Assembly: GCA_003265685.1 (NCBI GenBank)
Contig: KZ836117.1
Location: 3,989-58,337, forward strand
Source of the DNA: Piscinibacter caeni
GTDB lineage: Bacteria > Pseudomonadota > Gammaproteobacteria > Burkholderiales > Burkholderiaceae_C
DNA: 54,349 bases
Reading direction: 5' to 3'
Numbering within the stretch: position 1 is the first letter of the stretch; every line of letters starts with the position of its first letter. Of this stretch, positions 37,751 through 46,379 are shown piece by piece. A program made the position numbers and the translations under genes. A model generated the notes under the pieces. The model was given only the letters and a program-made list of their open reading frames with translations, ran no database searches and had not been told where the DNA came from.

Positions 37751-39879
37751 CCTGGCGCGCCGCGTGCGTGCTCGCCGCCACGCTGGCGGCCGGCGCGGCG
37801 CACGCGGTGCCGAGCTTCGCCGCGGTGCGCGCCGCGCACCGGCCGAGCGACCTGACCCTGCTCGACCGCCGCGGCGAGCCGATCCAGACCCTGCGCGTGG
37901 ACGACAGCGTGCGCCGCCTGCCCTGGGTGCCGCTGGAGCACATGTCGCCGGCGCTGCGCAACGCCATCGTGCTGAGCGAGGACCGGCGCTTCTGGCAGCA
38001 CGGCGGCATCGACTGGCGCGCCGTGGCCGCGAGTGCCTGGGCCAACGCGTGGAACCAGCGTACCCGCGGCGCCTCGACCCTGACGATGCAGCTTGCCGGC
38101 CTGCTCGATGCCGGCCTGGCGCGGCCGGCGGGCGGGCGCAGCGTGGCGCAGAAGATCGGCCAGGCCGTCACCGCGCTGCAGCTCGAACAGGCGTGGAAGA
38201 AGAGCGAGATCCTCGAGGCCTACCTCAACAGCGTGCCGCTGCGCGGCGAGCTGGTGGGCATCGGTGCGCTCTCGCAGACCCTGTTCGGCAAGCACGCCAG
38301 CGGGCTGGACGAGCAGGAAGCCGCCATCGCCGCCGTGCTGGTGCGTGCGCCCAACGCGCCCGCCGCCCAGGTGGCGCAGCGCGCCTGCGGCCTGCTCAAG
38401 GAGCAGCGGCTCGGCTGCACCGGCGTCGAGGCGCTGGCGCTCACCGCGCTCGCCCGGCCGGGCGGCATGCCGCTCGGCGAGCAGCTCGCACCGCATTTCG
38501 CGCGCAAGGTGATCGACCCGGCCGGCCCGGCCGAGCAGCGCAGCACGCTCGACGCGCGGCTGCAGCGCTTCGCGATCGCCGCGCTGCGCACGCAGCTCGC
38601 CGAGCTGCGCGGCCGGCAGGTGGAGGACGGGGCGATCGTCGTGCTCGACAACGCCAGCGGCGCGGTGCTCGCCTGGGTCGGCGCCAACGGCGCGACCTCG
38701 GCGGCCGCGCAGGTCGACGGCGTGACCGCGCGGCGCCAGCCGGGCTCGACCATCAAGCCCTTCGTCTACGAACTCGCGTTCGAGAAGAAGCTGATCACCC
38801 CCGCCAGCCTGCTCGACGATTCGCCGGCGCAGCTCGGTACCGCGCACGGCCTGTACCTGCCGCAGAACTACGACCGCGACTTCAAGGGTTGGGTCAGCGC
38901 CCGCACCGCGCTCGGTGCGAGCCTGAACGTGCCGGCGGTGCGCGTCGGCGCGATGCTCGGGCCCGATGCGGTGTTCGAGCGCCTCGTCGCGCTCGGCCTC
39001 GCGCCGTCTGAATCGGCCGGCTTCCACGGCTACGCGCTGGCGCTCGGCAGTGCGGACGTCACGCTGCTCGCGCTGACCAACGCCTACCGCGCGTTCGCCA
39101 ACGGCGGCGTCTGGAGCGCGCCGTCGCTCACGGGCGAGGCGATGCCGAAGCGCCGCGTGGCCGACGCCGCGGCCGTTCACCTGGTGACCGACGTGCTGGC
39201 CGACAACAACGCGCGGGCGCTCACCTTCGGCCTGGACAGCCAGCTCGCCACGCGCGGCTTCGCGGCGGTGAAGACCGGCACCAGCAAGGACCTGCGCGAC
39301 AACTGGTGTGTCGGCTTCACCGAGCGCTACACGGTCGGCGTGTGGGTCGGCAACGCCAGCGGCGCGGCGATGCACGAGGTCAGCGGCGTGTCCGGCGCGG
39401 CGCCGCTGTGGCATGCGCTCGTCACGCGCCTGCACGCCGGCCGGCCGTCGAAGCCGCCGGCGGCCCCCGCCGGCGTGCTGCGCCAGGCCATCCGCTTCGA
39501 CGGTGCGGCCGAGGCGGCGCGCGAGGAACTGTTCGTCGCCGGCACCGGCCAGGTGGTGTGGCGCGCCGGCGCGGCGACGGGCGAGCCGCGCCGCTTCGGC
39601 ATCCTGAACCCGCGCGACGGCAGCCGCTTCGCGCTCGACCCGGACATCCCGCCGCGTGCGCAGCAGATCGTCTTCGAGGGCGAGGCCGGCACCTGGGTGC
39701 TCGACGGCAAGCCGCTCGGGCGCGGCGAGAAGCTCTCCTGGGCGCCCTGGCCCGGGCGTCACCGGCTCGAGCTGCGCGGCGCGGGCGGCCGCATGCTCGA
39801 GGCGGTGCAGTTCGAGGTGCGGGGGGCGGACCTCAAGCCGACTGCGACCGGAACACCTGCTCCATCGCCACGTCGATGA
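37747..39879 (+). CDS. pbpC: Penicillin-binding protein 1C
   Basis: PBP1C (710 aa) is a bifunctional class A PBP found beside bacterial alpha-2-macroglobulin. The signal/anchor is at 1-18. The GT51 domain follows, with SEDRRFWQHGGIDW (catalytic Glu) and RGASTLTMQLAGL. The transpeptidase domain has Ser334 in GSTIKPF, SLN in ALGASLNVPA, and KTGTS. The C-terminal 90 residues form the BiPBP_C beta domain characteristic of PBP1C. The start is GTG at 37747, coupled to the A2M gene. The 3' end overlaps the convergent holin-like gene by 47 bases. Confidence 0.95.
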   Translation: MTWRAACVLAATLAAGAAHAVPSFAAVRAAHRPSDLTLLDRRGEPIQTLRVDDSVRRLPWVPLEHMSPALRNAIVLSEDRRFWQHGGIDWRAVAASAWANAWNQRTRGASTLTMQLAGLLDAGLARPAGGRSVAQKIGQAVTALQLEQAWKKSEILEAYLNSVPLRGELVGIGALSQTLFGKHASGLDEQEAAIAAVLVRAPNAPAAQVAQRACGLLKEQRLGCTGVEALALTALARPGGMPLGEQLAPHFARKVIDPAGPAEQRSTLDARLQRFAIAALRTQLAELRGRQVEDGAIVVLDNASGAVLAWVGANGATSAAAQVDGVTARRQPGSTIKPFVYELAFEKKLITPASLLDDSPAQLGTAHGLYLPQNYDRDFKGWVSARTALGASLNVPAVRVGAMLGPDAVFERLVALGLAPSESAGFHGYALALGSADVTLLALTNAYRAFANGGVWSAPSLTGEAMPKRRVADAAAVHLVTDVLADNNARALTFGLDSQLATRGFAAVKTGTSKDLRDNWCVGFTERYTVGVWVGNASGAAMHEVSGVSGAAPLWHALVTRLHAGRPSKPPAAPAGVLRQAIRFDGAAEAAREELFVAGTGQVVWRAGAATGEPRRFGILNPRDGSRFALDPDIPPRAQQIVFEGEAGTWVLDGKPLGRGEKLSWAPWPGRHRLELRGAGGRMLEAVQFEVRGADLKPTATGTPAPSPRR

Positions 39880-40192
39880 TCATCCCGCACACGGTGTAGA
39901 TCAGCGAGCCGATCAGCGCGGCGGCGAAGCCGTTGACCGAGAAGCCGTCCAGCAGCTCGGCCGCGGCCCAGAACATCAGCGCGTTGATGACGAACAGGAA
40001 CAGGCCGAGCGTCAGCAGCGTGACCGGCAGCGTCAGCAGCACCAGCAGCGGCCGCAGCAGCGTGTTGAACAGCCCGATCACGAAGGCCGCGATCATCGCC
40101 GAGCCGAAGCTCTTCACGATGACGCCGGGGTAGAGATTGGCCACCAGCAGCAGGGCGGCGGCCAGCAGGAGCCAGCGGACGATGATCTTCAT
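39833..40192 (-). CDS. Small membrane protein of the phage_holin_4_2 (YvlD-like) family
   Basis: A 119-residue protein with four membrane segments: residues about 5-25, 30-55, 58-80 and 88-110. Segments such as NLYPGVIV, FVIGLFNTLLRPLLVLLTLPVTLLTLG-type and FVINALMFWAAAEL match the phage_holin_4_2 group, which despite its name is common in bacterial chromosomes without phage. No phage genes are nearby. Function is unknown. It runs convergent to pbpC, overlapping its last 47 bases, and its start faces the riboswitch leader of the Alx-like gene. Confidence 0.85.
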   Translation of the reverse strand: MKIIVRWLLLAAALLLVANLYPGVIVKSFGSAMIAAFVIGLFNTLLRPLLVLLTLPVTLLTLGLFLFVINALMFWAAAELLDGFSVNGFAAALIGSLIYTVCGMIIDVAMEQVFRSQSA

Positions 40193-40261
40193 GCCGCGAA
40201 GATTACCGGATTCCCGTAGAACCCTTGGGGAAAATCGGTCGCTGCGATGATCCGCCCCGCT

Positions 40262-40390
40262 GAAGAGGGAGTAGCGAACGGTGCAAAGCCGTCGCGCCGC
40301 CCGTCAATCCGGATGCCGCCGTCTGGCGCGCATCCCGGGCCCGCAGTCCCGCGGGGCGCAGACCGCCCCGGGGCTCCCGCAAGACTCTTC
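40262..40390 (+). promoter_or_regulatory. yybP-ykoY Mn2+ riboswitch upstream of the Alx-like gene
   Basis: The conserved blocks are present in order: GAAGAGGGAGTAGC (40262-40275), CCGTCAATCCGG (40301-40312) and GCAAGACTCTTC at the 3' side (40379-40390). P1 closes by GAAGAG with CTCTTC. The 3' P1 strand GACTCTTC (40383-40390) can instead pair along all 8 bases (one G-U) with GAGGAGTC (40442-40449), which contains the ribosome-binding site. Mn2+ stabilising P1 would free the site, so a translational ON switch is predicted, as known for E. coli alx and mntP leaders. Confidence 0.92.
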
Positions 40391-40455
40391 GGCACCTGGC
40401 TGGCCGCGCCATGTGCGCGCGCCGTTCACGTGCATCGAAACGAGGAGTCCTTGGC

Positions 40456-41439
40456 ATGAGTTCCATTGCGCCCATGTGGCTGTGGGGTGTTTTCGTCGCG
40501 GCGGTTCTCGTCGCGCTGTTCGTCGACTTCGTCGTGCTGAAGAAGCAGGGCGCGCACGAGGTCACCGTACCCGAAGCGCTGAAGTGGTCGGTGATCTGGG
40601 TCGCGCTCAGCTTCGCCTTCAACGCGCTGTTCTGGTGGGCGCTCAAGACCCACGACGACCCGGCCGTCGCGGCCGAGGCCAACACGCGCGCCGTCGAGTT
40701 CCTGACCGGCTACCTGATCGAGAAGAGCCTCGCGGTCGACAACATCTTCGTCTTCCTGATGATCTTCACCTACTTCGCGGTGCCGCCGGCGTACCAGAAG
40801 CGGGTGCTGATGATCGGCATCGTCGGCGCGATCGTGCTGCGCACCGTGATGATCCTGCTGGGCAGCTGGCTGATCTCGAGCTTCCACTGGATCCTCTACG
40901 TGTTCGGCGCGTTCCTGCTGCTGACCGGTATCAAGATGTGGTGGGCCGCCGGCAAGGAGCAGAGCCTGGACGACAACCCGGCGCTCAAGCTGCTGCGCCG
41001 CGTGATGCCGGTGTCCAAGAACTTCGACGGCGAGAAGTTCTGGACCGTGGAGAACGGCAAGCGCATCGCCACGCCGCTGCTGATGGTGGTGGTGCTGGTG
41101 GGCATCACCGACGTGATCTTCGCGGTCGACTCGATCCCGGCGATCTTCGCGATCACCGACGACCCGTTCATCGTGCTGACGTCCAACGTGTTCGCGATCC
41201 TCGGCCTGCGCGCGATGTTCTTCCTGCTCGCGGCGATGGCCACCAAGTTCCACCTGCTGAGCTACGGCCTGGCGGTGATCCTGGTCTTCATCGGCACCAA
41301 GATGCTGCTGATCGACGTCTACAAGATCCCGGTGCTGGTGTCGCTCGGCGTGGTGATCGGCATCCTGGCGGTGACGATGATCTGGAGCGTGCGCACCGCG
41401 CCGCGCCTGCCGGAGGGCCGACAGGTGACGCAGAGCTAA
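40456..41439 (+). CDS. Alx-like TerC-family Mn2+ exporter
   Basis: A 327-residue membrane protein of the long TerC subgroup, similar in length and motif pattern to E. coli Alx (321 aa), a Mn2+ exporter. About nine membrane segments are visible, with EKSLAVDNIFVFLMIF and VFAVDSIPAIFAITDDPF-like motifs carrying the acidic residues thought to bind metal, then FAILGLRAMFFLL. The ATG at 40456 follows a GAGGAG at 40442-40447 after 8 bases and gives the family start MSSIAPMWLW. It is controlled by the riboswitch directly upstream. A Fur-like site begins at the last base of its stop codon. Confidence 0.93.
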   Translation: MSSIAPMWLWGVFVAAVLVALFVDFVVLKKQGAHEVTVPEALKWSVIWVALSFAFNALFWWALKTHDDPAVAAEANTRAVEFLTGYLIEKSLAVDNIFVFLMIFTYFAVPPAYQKRVLMIGIVGAIVLRTVMILLGSWLISSFHWILYVFGAFLLLTGIKMWWAAGKEQSLDDNPALKLLRRVMPVSKNFDGEKFWTVENGKRIATPLLMVVVLVGITDVIFAVDSIPAIFAITDDPFIVLTSNVFAILGLRAMFFLLAAMATKFHLLSYGLAVILVFIGTKMLLIDVYKIPVLVSLGVVIGILAVTMIWSVRTAPRLPEGRQVTQS

Positions 41440-41457
41440 ATAAGAATGATTCGTGTT
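41439..41457 (+). promoter_or_regulatory. Candidate Fur box of the tonB-exbBD-fiu operon
   Basis: AATAAGAATGATTCGTGTT contains the palindromic core GAAT-G-ATTC found in many proteobacterial Fur sites. It lies in the 53-base gap between the Alx-like gene and tonB, beginning at the stop codon of the former. The downstream genes are classic Fur targets, which strengthens the call. Confidence 0.65.
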
Positions 41458-41492
41458 AACCTTGATCCCGGATTGTTTCTCCGGGACCTTCG

Positions 41493-42182
41493 TTGACACG
41501 CACGCTGCGCTCTGCCGCTGACGAACTGCCGCCCGCTCACAAGCGGGCGGTGGTGCTTGCGATCGTCGCGCTGCACGGCCTGGCGGGCTGGGCGCTGCTG
41601 CAGGTGGCGCCGGTGCGGGCCGCACTCGCGCAGGCCGCGCCGATGATGGTGGACCTGCTCGCCCCGCCGGCGCCCGAGCCGCCGCGCGAGCAGCCGCCGG
41701 CCCCGCCCCCGCCGCCCCAGCCGGTGGCGAAGAAGCCGCCGCCACCCGCGCCGGTGATCGCGGCCGCGCCGTCGCCGGCCCCCGCGCCCTTCGTCGTGCC
41801 CGAGGCGCCGCCCGAGCCGGCACCCCCGACATCGCCGGAGCCGGTGGAAGCGGTCGTGGCCGCGCCACCCGCGCCGCCGGCCCCGCCGCCGCCGCCCAGG
41901 GAGATTCCACCCGCGGCGATCCAGTACCTCGAGCCGCCGTCACCGAGCTACCCGCGCCTGTCGCGCCGGCTGGGCGAAAGCGGGCTCGTGATCGTGCGTG
42001 TGTTCGTCGACGTCGACGGCCTGCCGCGCACGGTGCAGATCGCGCAGTCCAGCGGTTTCGCGCGGCTGGACGAAGCCGCGCTCGAGGGCGTGCGCCGCGC
42101 GCGCTTCAAGCCCTATGCCGAGAACGGACGGCCCAGCGCGGGCTGGGCACGCATCCCGATCCCCTTCGAACTGGAGAAATGA
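41493..42182 (+). CDS. tonB: Energy transducer TonB
   Basis: TonB (229 aa) transmits proton-motive force from ExbBD to outer-membrane receptors. An N-terminal membrane anchor (about 18-38) is followed by a long Pro/Ala-rich periplasmic spacer (about 55-145). The C-terminal TonB domain comes next, with SPSYPRLSRRLGESGLVIVRVFV-type start and the DEAALEGVRRARFKPY segment. The only start in a suitable place is TTG 41493, giving MTRTLRSA. It is the first gene of an iron-uptake run and its stop overlaps the exbB start region (ATGAACATG). Confidence 0.93.
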   Translation: MTRTLRSAADELPPAHKRAVVLAIVALHGLAGWALLQVAPVRAALAQAAPMMVDLLAPPAPEPPREQPPAPPPPPQPVAKKPPPPAPVIAAAPSPAPAPFVVPEAPPEPAPPTSPEPVEAVVAAPPAPPAPPPPPREIPPAAIQYLEPPSPSYPRLSRRLGESGLVIVRVFVDVDGLPRTVQIAQSSGFARLDEAALEGVRRARFKPYAENGRPSAGWARIPIPFELEK

Positions 42183-42184
42183 AC

Positions 42185-42934
42185 ATGAACCCGGACACCC
42201 CCCTCGGCTTTACCCACTTCATCGCGCAGAGCGATGCGGTGGGCAAGACGCTGCTCGTGCTGCTGCTGGCGATGTCGGTGCTATCGTGGATCATCATCGC
42301 GCTCAAGGGCCTGACGCTGGCGCTGCGCAAGCGCCGCAGCGACACGTTCCTCAACCTGTTCTGGAACGCCCGCTCGCTGGACGAGGTGGCGCACGAGATC
42401 GCCACGCACGGCGCGCGCGATCCGTTCTCGCACCTGGCCAGCCATGCGATGCACGCGCAGTCGCACCACGCCCGCTACGGCGCAGCCAGGCTGGCCGAGG
42501 CCGGCACGGCGAGCGACTTCGTCACCCGCACGATCAAGAAGGTGCTGGACGAGGAGAACACCCGGCTCGAGAACGGCCTGACCCTGCTCGCGACGGTGGG
42601 TGCCACCGCGCCCTTCGTCGGCCTGTTCGGCACCGTCTGGGGCGTGTACCACGCGCTGGTGGCCATCGGCATGAGCGGCGCCGGCACGCTCGACAAAGTG
42701 GCCGGCCCGGTGGGCGAGGCGCTGATCATGACCGGCCTCGGCCTCGCGGTCGCGATCCCCGCGGTGGTGGGCTACAACTGGTTCACCCGTGCCAACCGGG
42801 TGATCGTGTCGCGGCTGGATGCCTTCGCGTACGAGCTGCACACCTTCGTCTCGATGGGGCAGCCGCTGTCCGGCTCGGCCGGGCCGGCGGGTGCCAACGT
42901 CAAGCCGATGCCGGTGCGCCCGGCCGCGGCCTGA
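42185..42934 (+). CDS. exbB: Biopolymer transporter ExbB
   Basis: ExbB (249 aa) forms the pentameric proton channel scaffold with ExbD. Three membrane segments are visible, with the MotA/TolQ/ExbB region LLATVGATAPFVGLFGTVWG and EALIMTGLGLAVAIPAVVGYN. ATG 42185 is preferred because the GGAG at 42173-42176 is 8 bases upstream; ATG 42179, two codons earlier and overlapping the tonB stop, is too close to it. exbD follows after 12 bases. Confidence 0.95.
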   Translation: MNPDTPLGFTHFIAQSDAVGKTLLVLLLAMSVLSWIIIALKGLTLALRKRRSDTFLNLFWNARSLDEVAHEIATHGARDPFSHLASHAMHAQSHHARYGAARLAEAGTASDFVTRTIKKVLDEENTRLENGLTLLATVGATAPFVGLFGTVWGVYHALVAIGMSGAGTLDKVAGPVGEALIMTGLGLAVAIPAVVGYNWFTRANRVIVSRLDAFAYELHTFVSMGQPLSGSAGPAGANVKPMPVRPAAA

Positions 42935-42946
42935 GCGGAGGCGTCC

Positions 42947-43366
42947 ATGGCCTTCGCCAGCTTCGACCAACGCCACGCCAGCGCGCCGGTCGCGGAGATC
43001 AACATGGTCCCGCTGATCGACGTGATGCTGGTGCTGCTCGTCATCTTCATCATCACCGCGCCGCTGCTGACGCATGCCGTCAAGCTCGAGCTGCCCAAGG
43101 CGAGCGCGCAGCCCAACCCGAGCGTGCCGGAGAAGGTCGAGATCGCGATCGACGCCGCCGGCAGCCTGTACTGGAACGGCGAGCGCCTGGCGCGGCCCGA
43201 GCTGGCGCAGCGTTTCGTGCAGGCCGGGCAGCGCCAGCCGCAGCCTGAAGTCCACCTCAAGGCCGACCAGTCGGTGGCCTACCGCGTGGTGGCGCAGACG
43301 CTTGCCGACGCCGCGCGCGCCGGGCTCACCAAGCTGGGCTTCGTCAGCGAGCCCGAGACCCGCTGA
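42947..43366 (+). CDS. exbD: Biopolymer transporter ExbD
   Basis: ExbD (139 aa) is the single-span partner of ExbB. The membrane helix begins MVPLIDVMLVLLVIF, with the proton-carrying Asp25 at the same number as in E. coli ExbD. A periplasmic domain with VHLKADQSVAYRVVAQTLADA follows. A GGAGGC ribosome-binding site sits 8 bases before the ATG. The receptor gene follows after 81 bases that hold no other gene. Confidence 0.95.
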   Translation: MAFASFDQRHASAPVAEINMVPLIDVMLVLLVIFIITAPLLTHAVKLELPKASAQPNPSVPEKVEIAIDAAGSLYWNGERLARPELAQRFVQAGQRQPQPEVHLKADQSVAYRVVAQTLADAARAGLTKLGFVSEPETR

Positions 43367-43447
43367 CTTACCGTTCCCTTCTTCAACCGCCATGCACCAG
43401 CCAGCCCCTCGCCAGCCCGTGCCCACACGACACCCCGAGGAGCTGAC

Positions 43448-45685
43448 ATGTCTTCCAAGCTGCTGCCGCTGGGCGCACTCGCCGCCGGCTTCGGCCTGAT
43501 CCAGCCGCACGCGCTGGCCCAGGCCACCCCCGAAACCACGCTCGCCCCGGTGCCGGTGCGCGCCAAGACCGAGACCGACAAGGAATCGGTGCGCGCCACC
43601 ACCACCACCATCGGCAAGGGCGTGCAGGAACTGCGCGACGTGCCGCAGTCCGTCACCGTCATCACCGAGAAGCTGATCGACGACCGCAACCTCGACACCC
43701 TGAAGGACGCGCTGCGCAACACCGCCGGCATCACCTTCCAGGCCGCCGAGGGCGGCGAGGAGGACATCCGCCTGCGCGGCTTCTCGCTCGCGAGCACCGG
43801 CGACATCTTCATCGACGGCATGCGCGACCCGGCTTTCTACGAGCGCGATTCGTTCAACTGGGAGCGCCTCGAGCTGCTGCGCGGCTCGGCCTCGATGCTG
43901 TTCGGCCGCGGCTCGACCGGCGGTGCGGTCAACCAGGTGACCAAGCAGCCCCGCCTGCTGAACCAGAACGAGCTGGCGGTGACGATCGGCAACCTCGGCT
44001 ACATGCGCAGCACCGGCGACTTCAACCTGAAGACCGGCGAGAACTCGGCCGTGCGGCTCGGCGCCATGCTGACCCAGGCCGACAACGCCGGCGCGAAGAT
44101 CGACAAGTGGGGCATCGCGCCGACCTTGCGCCTGGGCATCGGCACGGCCGACGAGGTGTCGCTCGGGCTGTACCACCTGGTCAACGAGAACGGTGTCCAC
44201 TACGGCCTGCCCTGGTTGACGCCGGGCGCGGCGAGCGGCGGCAACTGGCTCTGGACCACCGACCCGAAGAACGTCTACGGCATGGCCAGCGACTATGCGC
44301 ACACCGGCACCTCGCAGGGCACGGCCACGCACGTGCACCGCTTCGGCGAAGGCCGCGAGCTGCGCACCGCGCTTCGCCTGGCGAGCTATTGGCGCGACCA
44401 GCGGGCCAGTGCGATCCGCTTCGCGGCGGCCGAACTGCAGCCCGACGGCCAGGAGGTCAGCGCCGACACCTTCGGGCCCGGCACGGTGCTGACACGCTCC
44501 GGCGGCGACCGGGTGCACCTGAAGAACATGTCGATGGACACCGTCTCGCTGCAGAGCGACTACAGCGGCACGCATCGCTGGTTCGGCCGGTCGCACGCGG
44601 TGCTCGCGGGCGTGGACGCGGCCCATGAACAGTTCGAGAACCTCGGGCTGGCGAGCGACTCGCCGGTGCTGCTCAAGCCCAACACCACCGTCGGCACGCC
44701 CGACGACGGCGCCACGATCAACGAGGCCTCGCGCCGCCTGGTCAAGACCCGGACCTTCGACGCCAAGGCGCTGGGCGTCTACGTGCAGGACCTGCTCGAG
44801 CTGGCGCCGATGTGGAAGCTGCTCGCCGGCCTGCGCTGGGACCGCTTCGAGGGCCGCTACGAGAACATCGCCCAGGTGCCGAACGCCGGCCCGGGCGGGC
44901 CGAACGCCTGCGCCACGCAGCCGGGCACGCGGCTCTCGCGCAGCGACTCGCTGTGGAGCAAGCGCTTCGGCGTGCTGTTCCAGCCGAGCGAGCGGCAGAG
45001 CTACCACTTCTCCTACGGCACCTCGTTCAACACCTCGGGCGACACCTACCAGTACGACCCCGGCACCTCCAGCACCGCGCCGGAGTCGAGCCGCAACCTC
45101 GAGCTCGGCGCGCGGCTGGATTCGGCGGGCGGCAACTTCACCAGCCGCGTGGCGCTGTTCCGCTCCACCAAGTACAACGAACGCAACCGCGACAGCGATT
45201 CCGCCAACGCCTGCAACTACGTGCTCTCGGGCGAGCGCCACACCGCCGGCGTGGAGCTGGACCTGACCGGCCGCATCACGCCGCAGTGGGAGGTGTTCGG
45301 GTCCTACGCCTTCATCCCGGTGGCCAGCGTCGACGCCTCGTCGGGCGCGCCGGGCACCGAGGTGGTCGGCTCGCGTCCCGGCCTGACGCCGCGCCACAGC
45401 GGCACGATCTGGACCACCTGGCGCGTCACGCCGCAATGGCGCGTCGGCGCCGGTCTGAACGCACGCGGCAAGGACCGGCCGGCGGGCCTCGCGCCGGAGT
45501 CGGAGGTGGTCGCGCCGAGCTTCGTCACCGCCGACCTGATGGCCGAGTACACCCAGGGCCCGCTGGCCATGAAGCTGAACCTCACCAACGTCTCGGACAA
45601 GCACTACGCCGACCAGCTCTACCGCGGCCACTACATCCCCGGCAAGCCGCGCACCGTGCAGCTGACCGGCACGATGAGCTTCTGA
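43448..45685 (+). CDS. fiu: TonB-dependent catecholate siderophore receptor (Fiu-like)
   Basis: A 745-residue outer-membrane receptor. It has a signal peptide (1-24, ending ALAQA), a TonB-box-like stretch (TTLAPVPVRA), the plug domain (RDVPQSVTVITEKLIDDRN, then LRNTAGITF, GEEDIRLRGF and LFGRGSTGGAVNQVTK), and a 22-strand barrel ending in Phe (LTGTMSF). Sequence style and the adjacent piuC match the fiu-ybiX pair of E. coli, whose receptor takes up monomeric catechol-iron complexes. The exact ligand is inferred. It lies behind tonB-exbBD and the Fur-like box. Confidence 0.9.
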   Translation: MSSKLLPLGALAAGFGLIQPHALAQATPETTLAPVPVRAKTETDKESVRATTTTIGKGVQELRDVPQSVTVITEKLIDDRNLDTLKDALRNTAGITFQAAEGGEEDIRLRGFSLASTGDIFIDGMRDPAFYERDSFNWERLELLRGSASMLFGRGSTGGAVNQVTKQPRLLNQNELAVTIGNLGYMRSTGDFNLKTGENSAVRLGAMLTQADNAGAKIDKWGIAPTLRLGIGTADEVSLGLYHLVNENGVHYGLPWLTPGAASGGNWLWTTDPKNVYGMASDYAHTGTSQGTATHVHRFGEGRELRTALRLASYWRDQRASAIRFAAAELQPDGQEVSADTFGPGTVLTRSGGDRVHLKNMSMDTVSLQSDYSGTHRWFGRSHAVLAGVDAAHEQFENLGLASDSPVLLKPNTTVGTPDDGATINEASRRLVKTRTFDAKALGVYVQDLLELAPMWKLLAGLRWDRFEGRYENIAQVPNAGPGGPNACATQPGTRLSRSDSLWSKRFGVLFQPSERQSYHFSYGTSFNTSGDTYQYDPGTSSTAPESSRNLELGARLDSAGGNFTSRVALFRSTKYNERNRDSDSANACNYVLSGERHTAGVELDLTGRITPQWEVFGSYAFIPVASVDASSGAPGTEVVGSRPGLTPRHSGTIWTTWRVTPQWRVGAGLNARGKDRPAGLAPESEVVAPSFVTADLMAEYTQGPLAMKLNLTNVSDKHYADQLYRGHYIPGKPRTVQLTGTMSF

Positions 45686-45698
45686 GGGAAGGCGCGCC

Positions 45699-46379
45699 AT
45701 GCTGCTCGAGATCGCCGACCTGCTGAACACCGACGAGCTGCGGCGCGTTCGTGCGCTGCTCGGCGAGGGCGAGTGGGTCGACGGCCGCGAGACCGCCGGA
45801 GTGCAGGCGGCGCGGGTCAAGTACAACGAGCAGCTGGCGCCGCGCTGCGCGGCGGCGCGGGCGCTGCAGGAGATCGTGCTGGCGGCGCTCGGCCGGCACG
45901 CCGGCTTCTTCTCGGCGGTGCTGCCCAAGCGCGTGCTGCCGCCCTTCTTCAACCGCTACCGCGGCGACGGCAGCCACTACGGCAACCACGTCGACCAGGC
46001 GGTGCGCTTCGCACCCGACGGCACGCGCGTGCGCTGCGATGTCTCCTGCACCGTGTTCCTGAGCGACCCGGCCGAGTACGACGGCGGCGAGCTGGTGGTC
46101 GAAACCGACACCGGCACGCGCCGCCTCAAGCTGCCGGCGGGCGCCGCGGTGGTCTACCCCTCCGGCAGCGTGCACCGCGTCGAGCCGGTGACCCGCGGCG
46201 CGCGGCTGGCGAGCTTCTTCTGGATCGAGAGCATGGTGCGCAGCCCCGAGCAGCGGCGCCTGCTGCACGACCTCGACCGCACCCTGATCGCGCTGCGCGA
46301 ACGCGACCCGGCGTCGCCCGAGTCGGTGGCGCTGACCGGCACGTACCACAACCTGCTGCGGATGTGGGCGGACACGTGA
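45699..46379 (+). CDS. piuC: PiuC-type Fe(II)/2-oxoglutarate dioxygenase
   Basis: A 226-residue PKHD-type dioxygenase of the PiuC/YbiX family, encoded next to Fiu/PiuA receptors in many bacteria. The iron ligands His97, Asp99 (GNHVDQAVR) and His159 (GSVHRVEPV), and the 2-oxoglutarate-binding Arg169, sit at the family positions. The N-terminus (MLLEIADLLNTDELRRVRALL) is typical. Its substrate is not known; a role in processing imported siderophores has been proposed. It begins 13 bases after the receptor stop and overlaps the next gene as GTGA. Confidence 0.95.
   Translation: MLLEIADLLNTDELRRVRALLGEGEWVDGRETAGVQAARVKYNEQLAPRCAAARALQEIVLAALGRHAGFFSAVLPKRVLPPFFNRYRGDGSHYGNHVDQAVRFAPDGTRVRCDVSCTVFLSDPAEYDGGELVVETDTGTRRLKLPAGAAVVYPSGSVHRVEPVTRGARLASFFWIESMVRSPEQRRLLHDLDRTLIALRERDPASPESVALTGTYHNLLRMWADT

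Noticed and set aside
39833-40192. The holin-family gene as evidence of a prophage
   Set aside because: This family is common on chromosomes outside phage; no integrase, capsid, tail or lysis genes are nearby.
42281-45952. A 1223-codon minus-strand frame opposite exbB, exbD and the receptor
   Set aside because: Same type of GC-driven shadow; the plus strand encodes recognisable proteins.
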